From assembly GCF_038502225.1 (NCBI RefSeq), contig NW_027197009.1, forward strand, positions 1 to 64,000: a stretch of 64,000 bases of DNA, in the 5' to 3' direction. Numbering within the stretch: the stretch's first letter is position 1; every line of letters begins with the position of its first letter. Source of the DNA: Cherax quadricarinatus. Lineage: Eukaryota; Arthropoda; Malacostraca; Decapoda; Parastacidae. The translations under genes were made by a program, and so were the position numbers. The notes beneath the pieces are model-generated. The model saw only the letters and a list, made by a program, of their open reading frames with translations, did not search any database and had not been told where the DNA came from. Shown here one piece after another: positions 22,245 to 33,325 of the stretch.

Positions 22245-24337
22245 GCAATCTACCATCCTTCCTTAAGAACTTTTTAACTGACAGGCATTTCCGTGTTCGG
22301 GTTAATAATGTGCTCTCCCCGGACTTTGTCCAAGCTGAAGGTGTCCCCCAGGGATGTGTTCTGAGCACAACACTTTTTCTCCTTGCTATTAATGATTTGG
22401 CCTCTAGGCTTCCATCAAATATTTGGTCATCACTCTATGTTGATGACTTTGCTATTGCCTGTGCAGGCGCTGACTGTCACCTCCTTACAGTTTCTCTCCA
22501 GCATGCAGTCGACCGTGTTTCCAATTGGGCCACCACACATGGGTTTAAATTTTCCAGCACTAAAACCCACCAAATCACTTTCACTAGACGCTCTGTCATC
22601 TCTGATCATCCTTTGTACCTCTATGGCTCACGTATCCCTGAACGTGATACAGTCAAGTTTCTGGGCCTCCTCTTTGATCGTAGGTTATCCTGGAAACCTC
22701 ACATTACCTCTCTGAAGGCAACTTGTCACAGCCGGCTGAACCTTCTTAAAACCCTTGCTCATCTTTCGTGGGGAGCTGATCGTCGAACCCTCCTTCACCT
22801 ACATTCCACCCTTATTTTATCGAAACTTGATTATGGTGACCAGATCTATTCAGCGGCATCTCCTGCTACTCTCTCTAGCCTTAACCCCATTCATCACCAA
22901 GGATTACGTTTATGCCTTGGTGCTTTTCGCTCTTCCCCTGTCGAAAGCCTCTATGCAGAAGCGAACGTTCCATCCTTATCCGATCGCCGTGATGCCCATT
23001 GCCTGCGCTACTATGTACGCTCTCATGATCTCCGCAATCCTTCCATTTATAGAATGGTCACTGATATTAGTAGACATTCTTTATTTGTTCGCCGCCCCTG
23101 CTTACTCCGTCCCTTCTCTCTTCGCCTTCATTCGCTCTTGTCTTCTCTTCAACTACCACCTTTCTATGTACATGTAGCATCTCACTTTTCCCTACCCCCC
23201 TGGGAGGTCCCAGCTGTTCGAGTCTGTTCTTTCTCCCTCCCTTGCTCGAAAGCCCAACTGTCTACGGTCGCTTCCCGCTCTCTTTTTCTTGACCACTTTC
23301 ACTCTCATTCTCATGCCATTGCTGTGTACACAGATGGCTCTAAGTCTTCTGACGGCGTAGGATTCGCAGCAGTGTTTCCGGACAGCGTCGTACAAGGGCA
23401 TTTACTATCTTCAGCTAGTATTTTTACTGCTGAATTATATGCCATCCTTACAGCACTTATCCGTATTGCATCTATGCCTGTGTCATCATTTGTGGTTGTC
23501 TCAGACTCCCTTAGTGCTTTACAGGCTATACAAAAATTTGATACACCTCACCCCTTAGTCCTCCGTATCCAACTTTGGCTACGCCGCATCTTTACTAAGC
23601 ATAAAGATATTGTTTTTTGTTGGGTCCCTGGTCATGTTGACGTACAGGGCAATGAACAGGCAGACACTGCTGCGCGGTCAGCAGTACATGACCTACCAGT
23701 TTCTTACAGAGGTATTCCATGTACGGACTATTTTGCTGTAATATCTTCCCACCTTCACACCCGTTGGCAACAACGTTGGTCTACTATGCTCGGCAACAAA
23801 CTTCAGTCTATTAAACCGAGTATAGGTTACTGGCCGTCTTCTTATCACCAGTGTCGAGGTTGGGAGACTACTCTCTCCCGTCTTCGCATTGGCCATACTC
23901 GTCTTACTCATGGATATCTCATGGAGAGGCGTCTTGCTCCTCTCTGTGAGAATTGCCAAGCTCCATTATCAGTCAGCCACATTCTGTTGGACTGCCCACT
24001 TTATCAACGAGCACGCAGAATTTACCTCTGTCGTCGTCTTCGCCCCGCTGCTCTCTCTTTACCTTCCCTTCTCGCTGATGGACCCACCTTTCATCCGGAC
24101 TCTCTTATTGACTTTTTGACAACGACTGACTTACTTCACAAATTCTGATACTTTCAGCCCTTTCTACTTGTATCTCTTGCTACCCTCTACCCCCGTACTA
24201 TCCCCTGCCCCGCTGTTTTCTGTAACCTGCTGATCATCCCCCCTCCCTCCTGCCATCCAATTCCCTTGCTTCCTTCCCTACCCTGCAGCGCTGTATAGCC
24301 CTTGTGGCTTAGCGCTTCTTTTTGATTATAATAATAA
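22245..24337 (+). mobile_element. I-clade-like LINE, copy D (5'-truncated insertion)
   Basis: It starts at GCAATCTACC in the RT, just after the position of the stop in copy A, and ends with the hairpin tail and TAA units. It is bracketed by 13-bp TSDs. It is nearly identical to copy A over its whole length, so it is a recent insertion into an old CR1-like copy. Confidence 0.92.
22247..24148 (+). CDS. LINE copy D truncated ORF2: RT palm/thumb and RNase H, open
   Basis: 634 uninterrupted residues contain GVPQGCVLS, YVDD (22436-22447), the thumb, RNase H (TDGSKSSDG, AELYAILTAL, SDSLSALQAI, WVPGHVDVQGNEQAD) and a C-terminal cysteine cluster (CENCQAPLSVSHILLDC), ending LTTTDLLHKF. It lacks the endonuclease and the first RT motifs including the catalytic FDLEKAYD Asp, so it cannot reverse transcribe. 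Upstream it is by chance in frame with the CR1 RT fragment, giving one open frame from 21992 to 24148 (718 codons). Confidence 0.85.
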   Translation, partial: NLPSFLKNFLTDRHFRVRVNNVLSPDFVQAEGVPQGCVLSTTLFLLAINDLASRLPSNIWSSLYVDDFAIACAGADCHLLTVSLQHAVDRVSNWATTHGFKFSSTKTHQITFTRRSVISDHPLYLYGSRIPERDTVKFLGLLFDRRLSWKPHITSLKATCHSRLNLLKTLAHLSWGADRRTLLHLHSTLILSKLDYGDQIYSAASPATLSSLNPIHHQGLRLCLGAFRSSPVESLYAEANVPSLSDRRDAHCLRYYVRSHDLRNPSIYRMVTDISRHSLFVRRPCLLRPFSLRLHSLLSSLQLPPFYVHVASHFSLPPWEVPAVRVCSFSLPCSKAQLSTVASRSLFLDHFHSHSHAIAVYTDGSKSSDGVGFAAVFPDSVVQGHLLSSASIFTAELYAILTALIRIASMPVSSFVVVSDSLSALQAIQKFDTPHPLVLRIQLWLRRIFTKHKDIVFCWVPGHVDVQGNEQADTAARSAVHDLPVSYRGIPCTDYFAVISSHLHTRWQQRWSTMLGNKLQSIKPSIGYWPSSYHQCRGWETTLSRLRIGHTRLTHGYLMERRLAPLCENCQAPLSVSHILLDCPLYQRARRIYLCRRLRPAALSLPSLLADGPTFHPDSLIDFLTTTDLLHKF

Positions 24338-24887
24338 TTTGAAAGAGTGCTAAGAAGCAGGATTGCAAATCACCTGAATTCCCAAAATTTGCACAATCCA
24401 GGGCAACATGGGTTCAGTGCAGGTCGCTCCTGCCTCTCAACTACTGGATCACTATGACATGTCCTTGGATCCACTGGAAGAAAATCAGAATGCAGATGTA
24501 ATATACACAGACTTTGCAAAAGCATTTAAGAAATGCGATTATGGCGTAATAGCCAATAAAATACGTGCTAAAGGAATAACTGGGAAAGTGGTGAGATGGA
24601 TCTTCAACTTGTTAACAAATCGAACACAAAAGAGTAGTGGTTAACAGAGTTAAATCGGAGGCTGCCATAGTGAAGAGCTCTGTTCCACAAGGCACAGTAC
24701 TCTCCCCCATCTTATTCCTTATCCTCATATCAGAAATAAACAGAGATATACAACACAGCACCGTATCATCCTTTGCGGATGATAGTAGGATCTGCATGAG
24801 GTTGTCATCTGCTGAGGACGCGGTTAACCTCCAAGAAGATATAAACAGTTTTCCAGTGGGCAACGATAAACAATATGATGTTCAATG

Positions 24888-25760
24888 TGTACGAATGGTA
24901 TATAATACCGACAAGATGAGAGTAAGACACATGTGCAACATCTGGGTATCTTTATTGTAGACGTTTCGCCATCCAGTGGCTTTATCAATACAAATTTTAT
25001 GACATAACTTGAAGACAGTAGAACTATGTACAGAAGATGAGGTAATCAGTCCCTCAACCTAGGAGTAGGTGCGAACAGCACCATAGTCGTGGAGATTCTG
25101 AAGCAGAAGAAAGAATCCTGGCGCTTATATAGTAACGTCAGGTGAAGCAGACGAGGGCAAATTCACTGGTAGGTGGGATTCCCCAGTGGAAGTAGGTCCT
25201 TCCCTTCCTACCAGTGAATTTGCCCTCGTCTGCTTCACCTGACGTTACTATATAAGCGCCAGGATTCTTTCTTCTGCTGATCGACACCATGCCCAGCCCT
25301 TCTAGGGTAGGGTAGGTGCCCGAGCCCGAGCCTTTAGCTCATAAGACTGTCATTCCCATTTGCCCCCTTGGGGCGGGGATGGCAGACCAGAGAGGCCTAG
25401 CTTGTGGCTAGGCCTGGGGACAGTTGGTCCCAAAGATGAGGAGGTACTTGTGCCTCCTCCCATGGGAGACTTAGGTCTCAGACACTCCCTAAAGAGGGAG
25501 CCAAGGCCGGGCCACCACTTGGAAAAGGCCCGGGCCGGGAGAATACCGGCTAATCTTTAATAATAATTCTTCTGCTTCAGAATCTCCACGACTATGGTGC
25601 TGTTCGCACCTACTCCTAGGTTGAGGGACTGATTACCTCATCTTCTGTACATAGTTCTACTGTCTTCAAGTTATGTCCTAGAATTTGTATTGATAAAGTC
25701 ACTGGATGACGAAACGTCTACAATAAGGATACCCAGATGTTGCACATGTGTCTTACTCTC
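24888..25760. mobile_element. Foldback, Penelope-like non-coding element
   Basis: Two arms of about 270-290 bp are inverted copies of each other: left arm about 24915-25180, right arm about 25205-25760 with a SINE inside. Each arm contains, in the orientation reading out of the right arm, TTGATAAAG.CACTGGATG.CGAAACGTC. This resembles the hammerhead-type motif reported in the pseudo-LTRs of Penelope-like elements (established for that group). Partial inverted copies are typical of Penelope-like insertions. No ORF is present. Confidence 0.55.
25279..25566 (+). mobile_element. 288-bp hairpin-rich SINE-like insertion
   Basis: Flanked by exact TTCTTCTGCT duplications (25269-25278, 25567-25576), with tail CTAATCTTTAATAATAA. 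It interrupts the right foldback arm. The body is a string of short hairpins: CCCCTTGGGG, AGGCCTAGC/GCTAGGCCT, GAGGAGGTAC/GCCTCCTC, CTCCCATGGGAG, GAGACTTAGGTCTC and CTCCCTAAAGAGGGAG. It is GC-rich, unlike its surroundings. There is no tRNA-like promoter. The short ORF inside (25360-25560) looks incidental. Confidence 0.75.
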
Positions 25761-26472
25761 ATGATGTTCAATGAGGACAAATTCCAACTACTCCGTTATG
25801 GAAAACTGGAGGAGATAATAACTAGAACAGTATACTACTGACTCCGGCCATACAATAGAGCGGAAAAATAATGTAAGGGACCTGGGAGTAGTAATGTCTG
25901 AGAATCTCGCTTTCAAGGATCACAACAGTACCACGATTGCACGTGCAAAGAAAATGATAGGATGGATAATGAGAACTTTCAAAACGAGAGATGCCAAGCC
26001 TTTTCAAATCACTTTTTCTCTCTAGGCTGGAATAATGCTGTACATTAACATCTCCATTCAAAGCAGGTGAAATCGCAGATCTAGAGTGTGTACAGAGATC
26101 CTTTACTGCACGTATAAGTTCTGTCAAGCACCTTAAGTACTGGGAACGCTTGGAAGGAGTTGACTTGTACTCGTTGGAACGCAGGAGGGAGATATATCAT
26201 AATGTACACTTTGAAAATCTTGGAAGGAATGGTCCCAAATCTGCACACAGAAATTACTCCGTACGAAAGTAAAAGACTGGGCAGGCGATGCAAAATTCCC
26301 CTAATAAAAAGTAGGGGCGCCATTGGTACACTAAGGGAAAACACCATAAGTGTCTGGGGCCCAAAACTGTTCAACAGCCTCCCATCAAGCATTATGGGAA
26401 TTGCCAATAAACCCCTGGCTGCCTTGAAGAGAGGTGGACAGATACCTAAAGTCAGTGCCGGATCAGCCGGGC

Positions 26473-26659
26473 TGTGGCTCATATCCCCTCAAGGAAGGTT
26501 TCTTGATGTTGGTGAGGGGCTCTTGATTTAGGGAATTGGATCTGTGCTCCAGTTCCCCGAATTAAGCCTGAATGCCTTCCACATCCCCCCCCAGGCGCTG
26601 TATAATCCTCCGGGTTTAGCGCTTCCCCTTGATTATAATAATAATAATGTGGCTCATAC
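26473..26659 (+). repeat. Target-site duplications flanking SINE copy 2
   Basis: TGTGGCTCATA occurs at 26473-26483 and 26649-26659, exact. Confidence 0.9.
26485..26648 (+). mobile_element. 164-bp SINE, copy 2
   Basis: Same structure and same first bases (CCCCTCA) as the copy at 8106. P1, P2 and P4 pairings are all kept, with a single A/C mismatch in P4. The 3' hairpin is GCGCT/AGCGC with AATCC/GGGTT inside. It is inserted in the 3' end of the CR1-like relic. Confidence 0.88.
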
Positions 26660-26777
26660 GTTGGACTGCGTGCGGCCAGCAGTAATAGCCTAGTTGATCA
26701 GGCCGTGATCCATCGGGAGGCCTAGTCATGGACCGGGTCGCGGGGGTGTTGATCCCCGGAATAACCTCCAGGTAACA

Positions 26778-28199
26778 AGTGGTATTTCTGTCAAGTACTT
26801 TTTATATGCACATGTAGACGTTTGCATATTTGTCGAAAAATATTAAGACGAATTTTGAATATTGATGAATGTTACAGAAACAACCTTAAGCAGGATTATG
26901 CGTAATTTTATTGGTTCATATACAAATAGTTACATATGGTATATAGGAGCATTTATATAGAAAGTAGAACAAATCTATGAAGTCTTTGGATGACAAATTT
27001 TGACGAGTTGGTGGGTTATATTCAAAAGATTACAGACGTAGTTACATAATGGGTATAGGGACTGGGTGTTGAACTTTTGATAGCTGAACTAGGTCGAAAA
27101 TTAATGACTAACACATTATAGAGTAACTAGTCATTTACATATATACGCTTGTTCATAAGCGTTTTAATTGTTGGGTCTCACACAAATAGTGTACACACCA
27201 ATAGGCGAGTATATAGACAGGAGTATATATACACTAGTAGAAATACTCGGATATATGAGTACACACGCATATATACGAGTACACACACACGTACACGGTA
27301 ATGTTTTCCAATAGCAGAATCGCGGCTAAAATATTTTAAATGTCTTGAGGCAGACTAATGAGAAGGTAATAGTAGTGGTGTTTCGTGGGCGTGGTGGTAA
27401 GAAGTTCATTTATGGTTTTAGCGAGAGATTTTTGATATAACTAATGTGATGTTAACCGCTTGGACGCCAAGTTATCTTGCCAGGTGGTGTATGAAGTGGA
27501 GTAGTAGTAGTAATAGTTTGAGCGGAGGGTGGAAGGAGCCACCAGGACCACTTGTTATTGTGTGTAGCACTAGAATTGTTGAAGTGAGCGTCGGTGAGTT
27601 GGTGGTTGGCCATTACACGTTTGATTTGAGCTCTGGCGGTGATGACACGAGTTAGTTAATTTAGGTAACAAGGTAACGTGCAGTGTAGCGCATTAATATG
27701 ATGAAGGATAATTAATGGCATTAGTCAGAGGTGTAATGTGGAAGGTGAAGGTGAGTTAGATTCAGTTGAAGAACAGTTTCTGCAGGTGGAATAAGTTATT
27801 TTTTTGTTGTGTTTGCAAGATTGAATATTTAATTTGTCGGTATGTAAGTATGGTGTGGTAAATTAGTTGTAGGTATAAGAGCAGAGTTAAATTTGACGTT
27901 TTTTCCAGTGTAGGAGTTTGGTGAGTAAATTGTTAGAATTAATGGAGGGGTTTCGATGCCAGGAATTTGAGGTATTTGCGTTTAGGAATAGTAGGATATT
28001 TAAAATAAAGGAATTTAAAGTGATAGATTATAGAATTGTGGGAAAGTATCAATGGGGGTGCAGCATTCGTGTTAAAAAGAGCGGTTATTACGGGGTTACC
28101 TCATGGATATGTTTAAAATACAATGTTGAAAATGAAGTTGCTAGTAATGGTAAATTAATTGATGAAGAAAGATAGTAGAGGGCAACGAGTGACTAGGTC
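26778..28199. other. AT-rich unassigned DNA
   Basis: No convincing gene. A short TATAC/ACAC-rich stretch lies at about 27200-27300. The frames at 27446-27655 and 27918-28175 have no recognisable domain. Confidence 0.5.
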
Positions 28200-29690
28200 T
28201 TTTAAGGTTTCCTATAGAAATAGTAGGAGTGTAAGAAATTAGATGGATGAGGTAAGATTATTTGTAAGTGTAGGCAATATAGGTATTATTTGTAGTATAA
28301 GAGACGTAGTTAAACTTGAAAGATAGAGAAATACCTTAGGAATGCAACAGTTATAAAGTATTCCACAGTGATAAGGTCAAGAGGAAGGGTGGTGGAGTGG
28401 CGATGTAGGTCAGAGAGAATTAAAATTCTTAGATATGATATAAGATTAGAAAGATGGAATACTGAATCTGTTTGTCGAGGGACGTGACAAATTAATTTTT
28501 TGTGTGATTTATAGGCCCCTCCCCCTAAACGTTGATAGGGAGTGCAGTAAGCTGTTATGGGAGGAAATTGATAAGGTATTTAGATATGGAAGTGTTTTGA
28601 TAAATGAGAGATTTGAAGTTTAGAGAAATTGATTTGACGAATATGACGTGTAATGTTGAGTCTAGCGACTTTGTTGACACGGTTCAGGATGACTTTTTCG
28701 AGGAGATTTTGACAGAAGCAATTAGAGGAAATAATGTGCTTGACTTTATTTTTAACAACAAAGATTTAGTAATTAATAATGTTGAGGCTAATGATGAGTT
28801 TAGGGAAAGTGATGACAAATCCCTTAGTTTGACTATATCATGGAATTACCCAAATAACTAACTAACTGGTGCAATCAAATATGTCTTAGATTTTCGTTTG
28901 GCGGACTTGATGAGACTAAAAAATGAAGTGGGTGGGATAAATTGGGATGTGAGTATGGGTCAGGTAGGTGGTGATGGCTATCAATATGACATTTTTCAGA
29001 GCATAGTGTAGGTGCCCAGATAAATTTTGTTTGGAGTAGGGAAATTAATGTAACCAAAATGATGGTAAATGGATGAAGAATAGATTGTCATTGGTGAAAA
29101 GAGAGGCATGTATAGTTGTATGAAAAGAGGGGATGGGCAGTTTAGAAATGAATATATTCAAATAAAGAAAGGAATAAGAAAGGCAAAAAGGGCATGTGAG
29201 GTTAATGTAGCAAGGTATTCAAAGAGTAACCCAAAAGTGTTGTTTCAGATATACAGAAGTAAGATTAGGGACAAGATTGGCTCGCTTGAGAGTAAGTGGT
29301 CAGATGAGTGACAGTGATAAGGATATGTGTGAAATTTTAAATAGTACTTACTTGCTGTCCGTTTTCACCCCGGAAAATAGTATTGAAATTTCAGAAATAA
29401 TGGATTATGTCGAATAGGATAATAAAGTATGTACGATTACGGTAACTAGTGGCATGGTCCTCGGACAAATAGAGAAGCTGAAAGGCAAGAAATCGCCAGG
29501 TCCTTCTGGAGTATTTGCAAAGGTGTTAAAGAAATGTAAAGAGGAACTTTGGCTACCTTTGGCTAATGTTTTTAACATATCACTACAAATTGGCATAGTG
29601 ACTGATAAGTGGAAAATGGCAATTGTAGTAATACGTATTTAAGTTTGGTGACAGGTCCTTGGCTTGGAAGTATAGACCAATGGTATTTAA
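28200..29690 (+). pseudogene. Relic of the CR1 family seen at 58.7-62.7 kb
   Basis: Translated pieces match the CR1 ORF2 at 59612-62575 in order. They are YRPLPLN.. (28510-28535), ESSDFVDTVQDDFFEEILTE with NNVLDFIFNNKD (28604-28861), a Lys/Arg linker (29108-29311) and QIEKLKGKKSPGPSGVFAKVLKKCKEEL with the following finger segment (29454-29642). Stops and frameshifts lie between all pieces, and homology fades after about 29690, before the palm motifs. It is an old, 3'-truncated and decayed copy. Confidence 0.75.
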
Positions 29691-32600
29691 AGACAAATTT
29701 CACTTGTCTTCATATCAGCGATATAGACTTTATTAAAGTATATGTAATAAAATATATTTGAGCAGTAGACCCACAATCCCCCCCCCCCTCCCTCTTTGAC
29801 TGCAGATCATACTATTGTTTGAACGCAGGAAGGAATAATCAAAATGATTTAAACCTTTAACATACTATCTTGACGAGAAGAAAATTCATATTTAGTATAA
29901 GATGCATAGATTATATCAAGATGACAAATGATATATGGAAAAAAGAACATGAGATTGAAGTTATTATGACTATATAACTAAAAACCGTTTCTATAATTAT
30001 GGATGGCGTTATCCATGAGAGGATTACATATGATATAGTCACGGACTCGTATATTACATATTCTTATATATGCAGAAGTTGATACGTAATATCACCAGAT
30101 TTTTTAAATTTATTTAAAAGTTATATCAGTGTCATAAATGCCCATTAGCTTAAATAAGAAAAAAAAATATGGAATAAATTAATTTATTAAGCCTCGTTGC
30201 ATGTCCATGTCCAATATACACATTAATTAGGCACATTTTTGTGCAGTTGAAGTACGCATCACCCCCCCCCCCCTTGTCTATTTAACTTTGATCATATTAG
30301 GCATGGTCATAGCATTGTTCACTGAACCTAGACAAATAAGCATGAATCTTAATTTAAGCTTAGGACACGGTATGTTGATGACCAGAAAGATATTTCCAAT
30401 AGTGTAATATACATACTGTTTTGATTACATTGACTAATTTTATAAATTGTCATGGAGATGAGGTTTATTGGAAGGTAATGATTTGTCACGTGCATTATAA
30501 GTAGGTGTTACATTCGCCATTTTCGACTTGTCAGGAAGTGTGGCAGTTTTTATTGATTGATATGTTGAAGAATAGGTAAAGGTATGGTAATTTTTTTTTT
30601 TTACATTGAAGGTTGGAAAGCAATATTTGATGGTGTGTGGATTTATTTTTTTATTTGTATGAGGAGCATGTCTGTAGTTATCGTAATGTTTTATAATTTA
30701 TTATCGTCATGTTGTACATAATGTGTTATTTCAAGAATATGGGTACTAATTTCCTAGGTGAAAAGTGAGAGGAAGTAGGTATTGAGAAATTTCTAAGTGT
30801 ATTTATCAGTCAGTGATGTTAATTATGCTTATCTATTTTGTTGCTAATGTTAGTTTTGTATATGTAAAAGAAATATTTTTAATTAGTGTTTGAATACTTT
30901 GTGAGTTTAGCGTGATAATCACTTTTTTTGAATAGATTTTAGTAAAGTGTGGATTCCCTATTTTTATAAGTATATATATGTCTGTACGTGTTTTGATGCA
31001 TGAGATGTTTGAATTTATTGCTGATACATTTGGGATGAATTTTGTTTGATTTAATTTGATTACTCTGAATAAAAGTTTTCTTTGACGTTAGTGGTATTCT
31101 TTGAAAAATGTGATATTATTAAACAAGATGACGACGTATGTTTGTATTTTAGCCTTATTCAGGACAGGGTAATTTAACGTACGTAGGTAATTTTCGAGTC
31201 TGATGAAGTGGGTGAAGTGAAAATATGGGACCGAGGGAGATTTGATTGCAGTAGTTATTTTGGTGATTGCATGATACATTGAAAGAAAGCTTGTGGTTTG
31301 TGATGACTTTGGCCAAGGTCATGATTCATTAACATTAAGAATATGAATTTGTGATTTTATTGCGCAGAAGCAGATTGTTTTGTCTATTTTGTTTTTATTA
31401 GAATGAAAAAAACAATCTTGAGTATAAATCAATCAAATTAGTTTATTAGTCGAATTGTTTTTTCGTATGATAGTTGTAATTAATTTGTCTAAAGTTGAAA
31501 TGTTTTATTATAATGGGATTTTCATATGTAGATGGCTTATGAATTTTGTACTATAAGTCTACTGTACTGTCATCTATCAGTCAAAGTTTAGATGCCTATA
31601 AATGATAGAGGAAAATGAGTGTCACGACTCTTGTGAAAGTGTAGCGAAGCCGAATGTGTTTGATGATTATAATGTTATATCATGTGTAAGAAGAAAATAA
31701 TGAGACATGCATAGATGGGTATGGCAAGAACGTTGCTGTTGATGCTATAAGTGTGAAATAGTTTATAATGTTGTATGTCGCATTAGAAAGGCGTTTTTGT
31801 TTGAGGTTGAACTAGGAGTCTGTTTTATTAATATGTATATTAGGTTAAGTTGCAATTAATGTTGGGTGGTATATTTTACTTGTTAGATTTATAATGGTTT
31901 ATATTGTAAACGTTAAGGGAGATAATTTAGTCTTTAACGATTGTCATGTATTTATTGAATTGATTTAGCATTATTAAAAATTATATTTTGAATATTGTAT
32001 TTTAAAGGTATCCCTGAGGTATCTGTGTAATAAGAAAGCAATAACTGTTTATAATGTTAAGACTGCAAGTAGATTGATTTATGTATTTTGCAGAACTAGT
32101 CATAGCTGTATAATGTATCGGTTGAAATTCCTAGAAGTCATGAGTTAGCGTGTTAATTGAATTTTGTAATAGAAGGATTGCTGTATAGTCCTTGTGGCTT
32201 AGCGCTTCTTTTTTGATTATAATAATAATAATAATAATAAAAGGATTGTATCTCCAGGGAGATGAAGGGATTTCATAAATTAATTTTTTTTGTTTTCAAA
32301 GAATATGTCTGAGTTATTAATGAATGGGATTTTAAGTTTGTTTTATTTGTCTTGTCAGCAATTTCTAGCAATTGGCGTATATGTGCATTAATTAGATAAT
32401 GTAAATTTTGGTTGAAGGTATGAATGGCATATTTCCTTTAGGCGTGTGTAAATATTTGTTTAGGTGATTTATACTTTGAGAGGAGTTTTATTTGATTTAT
32501 TTCCCTTAATGTCATTATTGCCAGCCTAAAGAGGGGCTTGTCATTATTGGATAATATTAGTGAAGCTGTTGGTAACTGACTGAGTGAATGTAAGTAACCA

Positions 32601-33060
32601 AGAGGAGGTGATGGAGCGGACACATGGTCTATGTGTTTGGTAGAAAAAGGAGTGTTGATATGTTTTTGAGAATGTAGTGTTTGTTATTAAAATAATGTCA
32701 AATAACTAAGTCGATTATGATGGGAATGAGTGGTAAGTTGAAGGAGAGTATCCACTGAAGTGCAGTTGTGTTTAAGAGAATGTATTTTTTACGTAGAGAA
32801 ATTGTTGACTGTGATGTTGGTTATTGGTGAAGTTTGAAGAAACGCTTGGCAGTTAAAGTGTCTGCCACTATAATTACTAGTGAGTATTTTTTTGATCAGT
32901 TTGAATGTTAATATTTTTATTTATATAATTTGACGTTTTTATATTTTTTTTTTTTTAGAGGTTGATGGAAGTTGAGGTGGTGTATTAAGATGAGTAATGT
33001 TTGATTATGTAAATTGTTTATTGAATTTTGTTTAAGGTATGTAGAGAGATGTAAATATTT
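29691..33060. other. AT-rich DNA without recognised gene
   Basis: Long AT-rich sequence with C-tracts at 29781-29799 and 30260-30273. The only identified item is the 60-bp LINE-tail insertion at 32181-32240. Confidence 0.55.
32173..32248 (+). mobile_element. 60-bp LINE-tail insertion with TSDs
   Basis: AAGGATTG (32173-32180) and AAGGATTG (32241-32248) flank 60 bp. That insert starts CTGTATAGTCC, contains the 3' hairpin of the I-like LINE and ends GATTATAATAATAAT and more TAA units. This is an extreme 5' truncation, showing that the last ~60 nt are sufficient to be copied. Confidence 0.85.
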
Positions 33061-33325
33061 GTTTTGTTTTTTTCAGGTTGAAGTGAGTTGACGGTAGTGT
33101 GGGTGATTGGCGGCTATTGTGGAGTGGTATGTGGTTAATATTGTAAGTATTAATTTTTGAAATAATTAAAAATGTTGACATAAATTTTTCTTATTGCAGG
33201 TTGTGGTGAGGTGTTTATTAGCGCGAGGACTGAGGGCTGACTGTGTGGCTGTTGTGTTTAAGATGAGTAATATTGTTTTAGGGAAGTCAGTGTTGATTGA
33301 TTGCATTAAGGCTTGAAACTGAATA

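Larger units (their letters stand above)
22232..24350 (+). repeat. Target-site duplications flanking LINE copy D
   Basis: TTTGAAAGAGTGC occurs at 22232-22244 and 24338-24350 (13 bp, exact). The host CR1 reading resumes directly after the second copy. Confidence 0.92.
24875..25773. repeat. Target-site duplications flanking foldback element
   Basis: ATGATGTTCAATG occurs at 24875-24887 and 25761-25773. The CR1 sequence is continuous if one copy and the intervening DNA are removed, as judged from the homologous antisense element. Confidence 0.85.
21481..26777 (+). pseudogene. CR1/L2-like LINE broken by nested insertions
   Basis: Pieces at 21481-22244, 24338-24887, 25761-26483 and 26649-26777 align in order with the antisense element at 15291-18313. 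They cover the Lys/Arg linker, RT finger motifs (KNYRPIALTSHIIKIFERV), the GRSC/YTDFAKAF region, SVPQGTVL, FADD, thumb, C-terminus and a 3' end with CCTCCAGGTAA. Insertions between them are LINE copy D, a foldback element and a SINE, each with a TSD. A 20-bp tandem repeat (four copies, 21728-21807) enlarges the linker between finger and endonuclease by 60 nt, keeping frame. Further point frameshifts occur near 22040 and 24640. The element is the oldest layer of the nest. Confidence 0.85.

Noticed and set aside
27446..28175. Possible small genes
   Set aside because: Short frames with poor composition, no domain and no splice context I can support.
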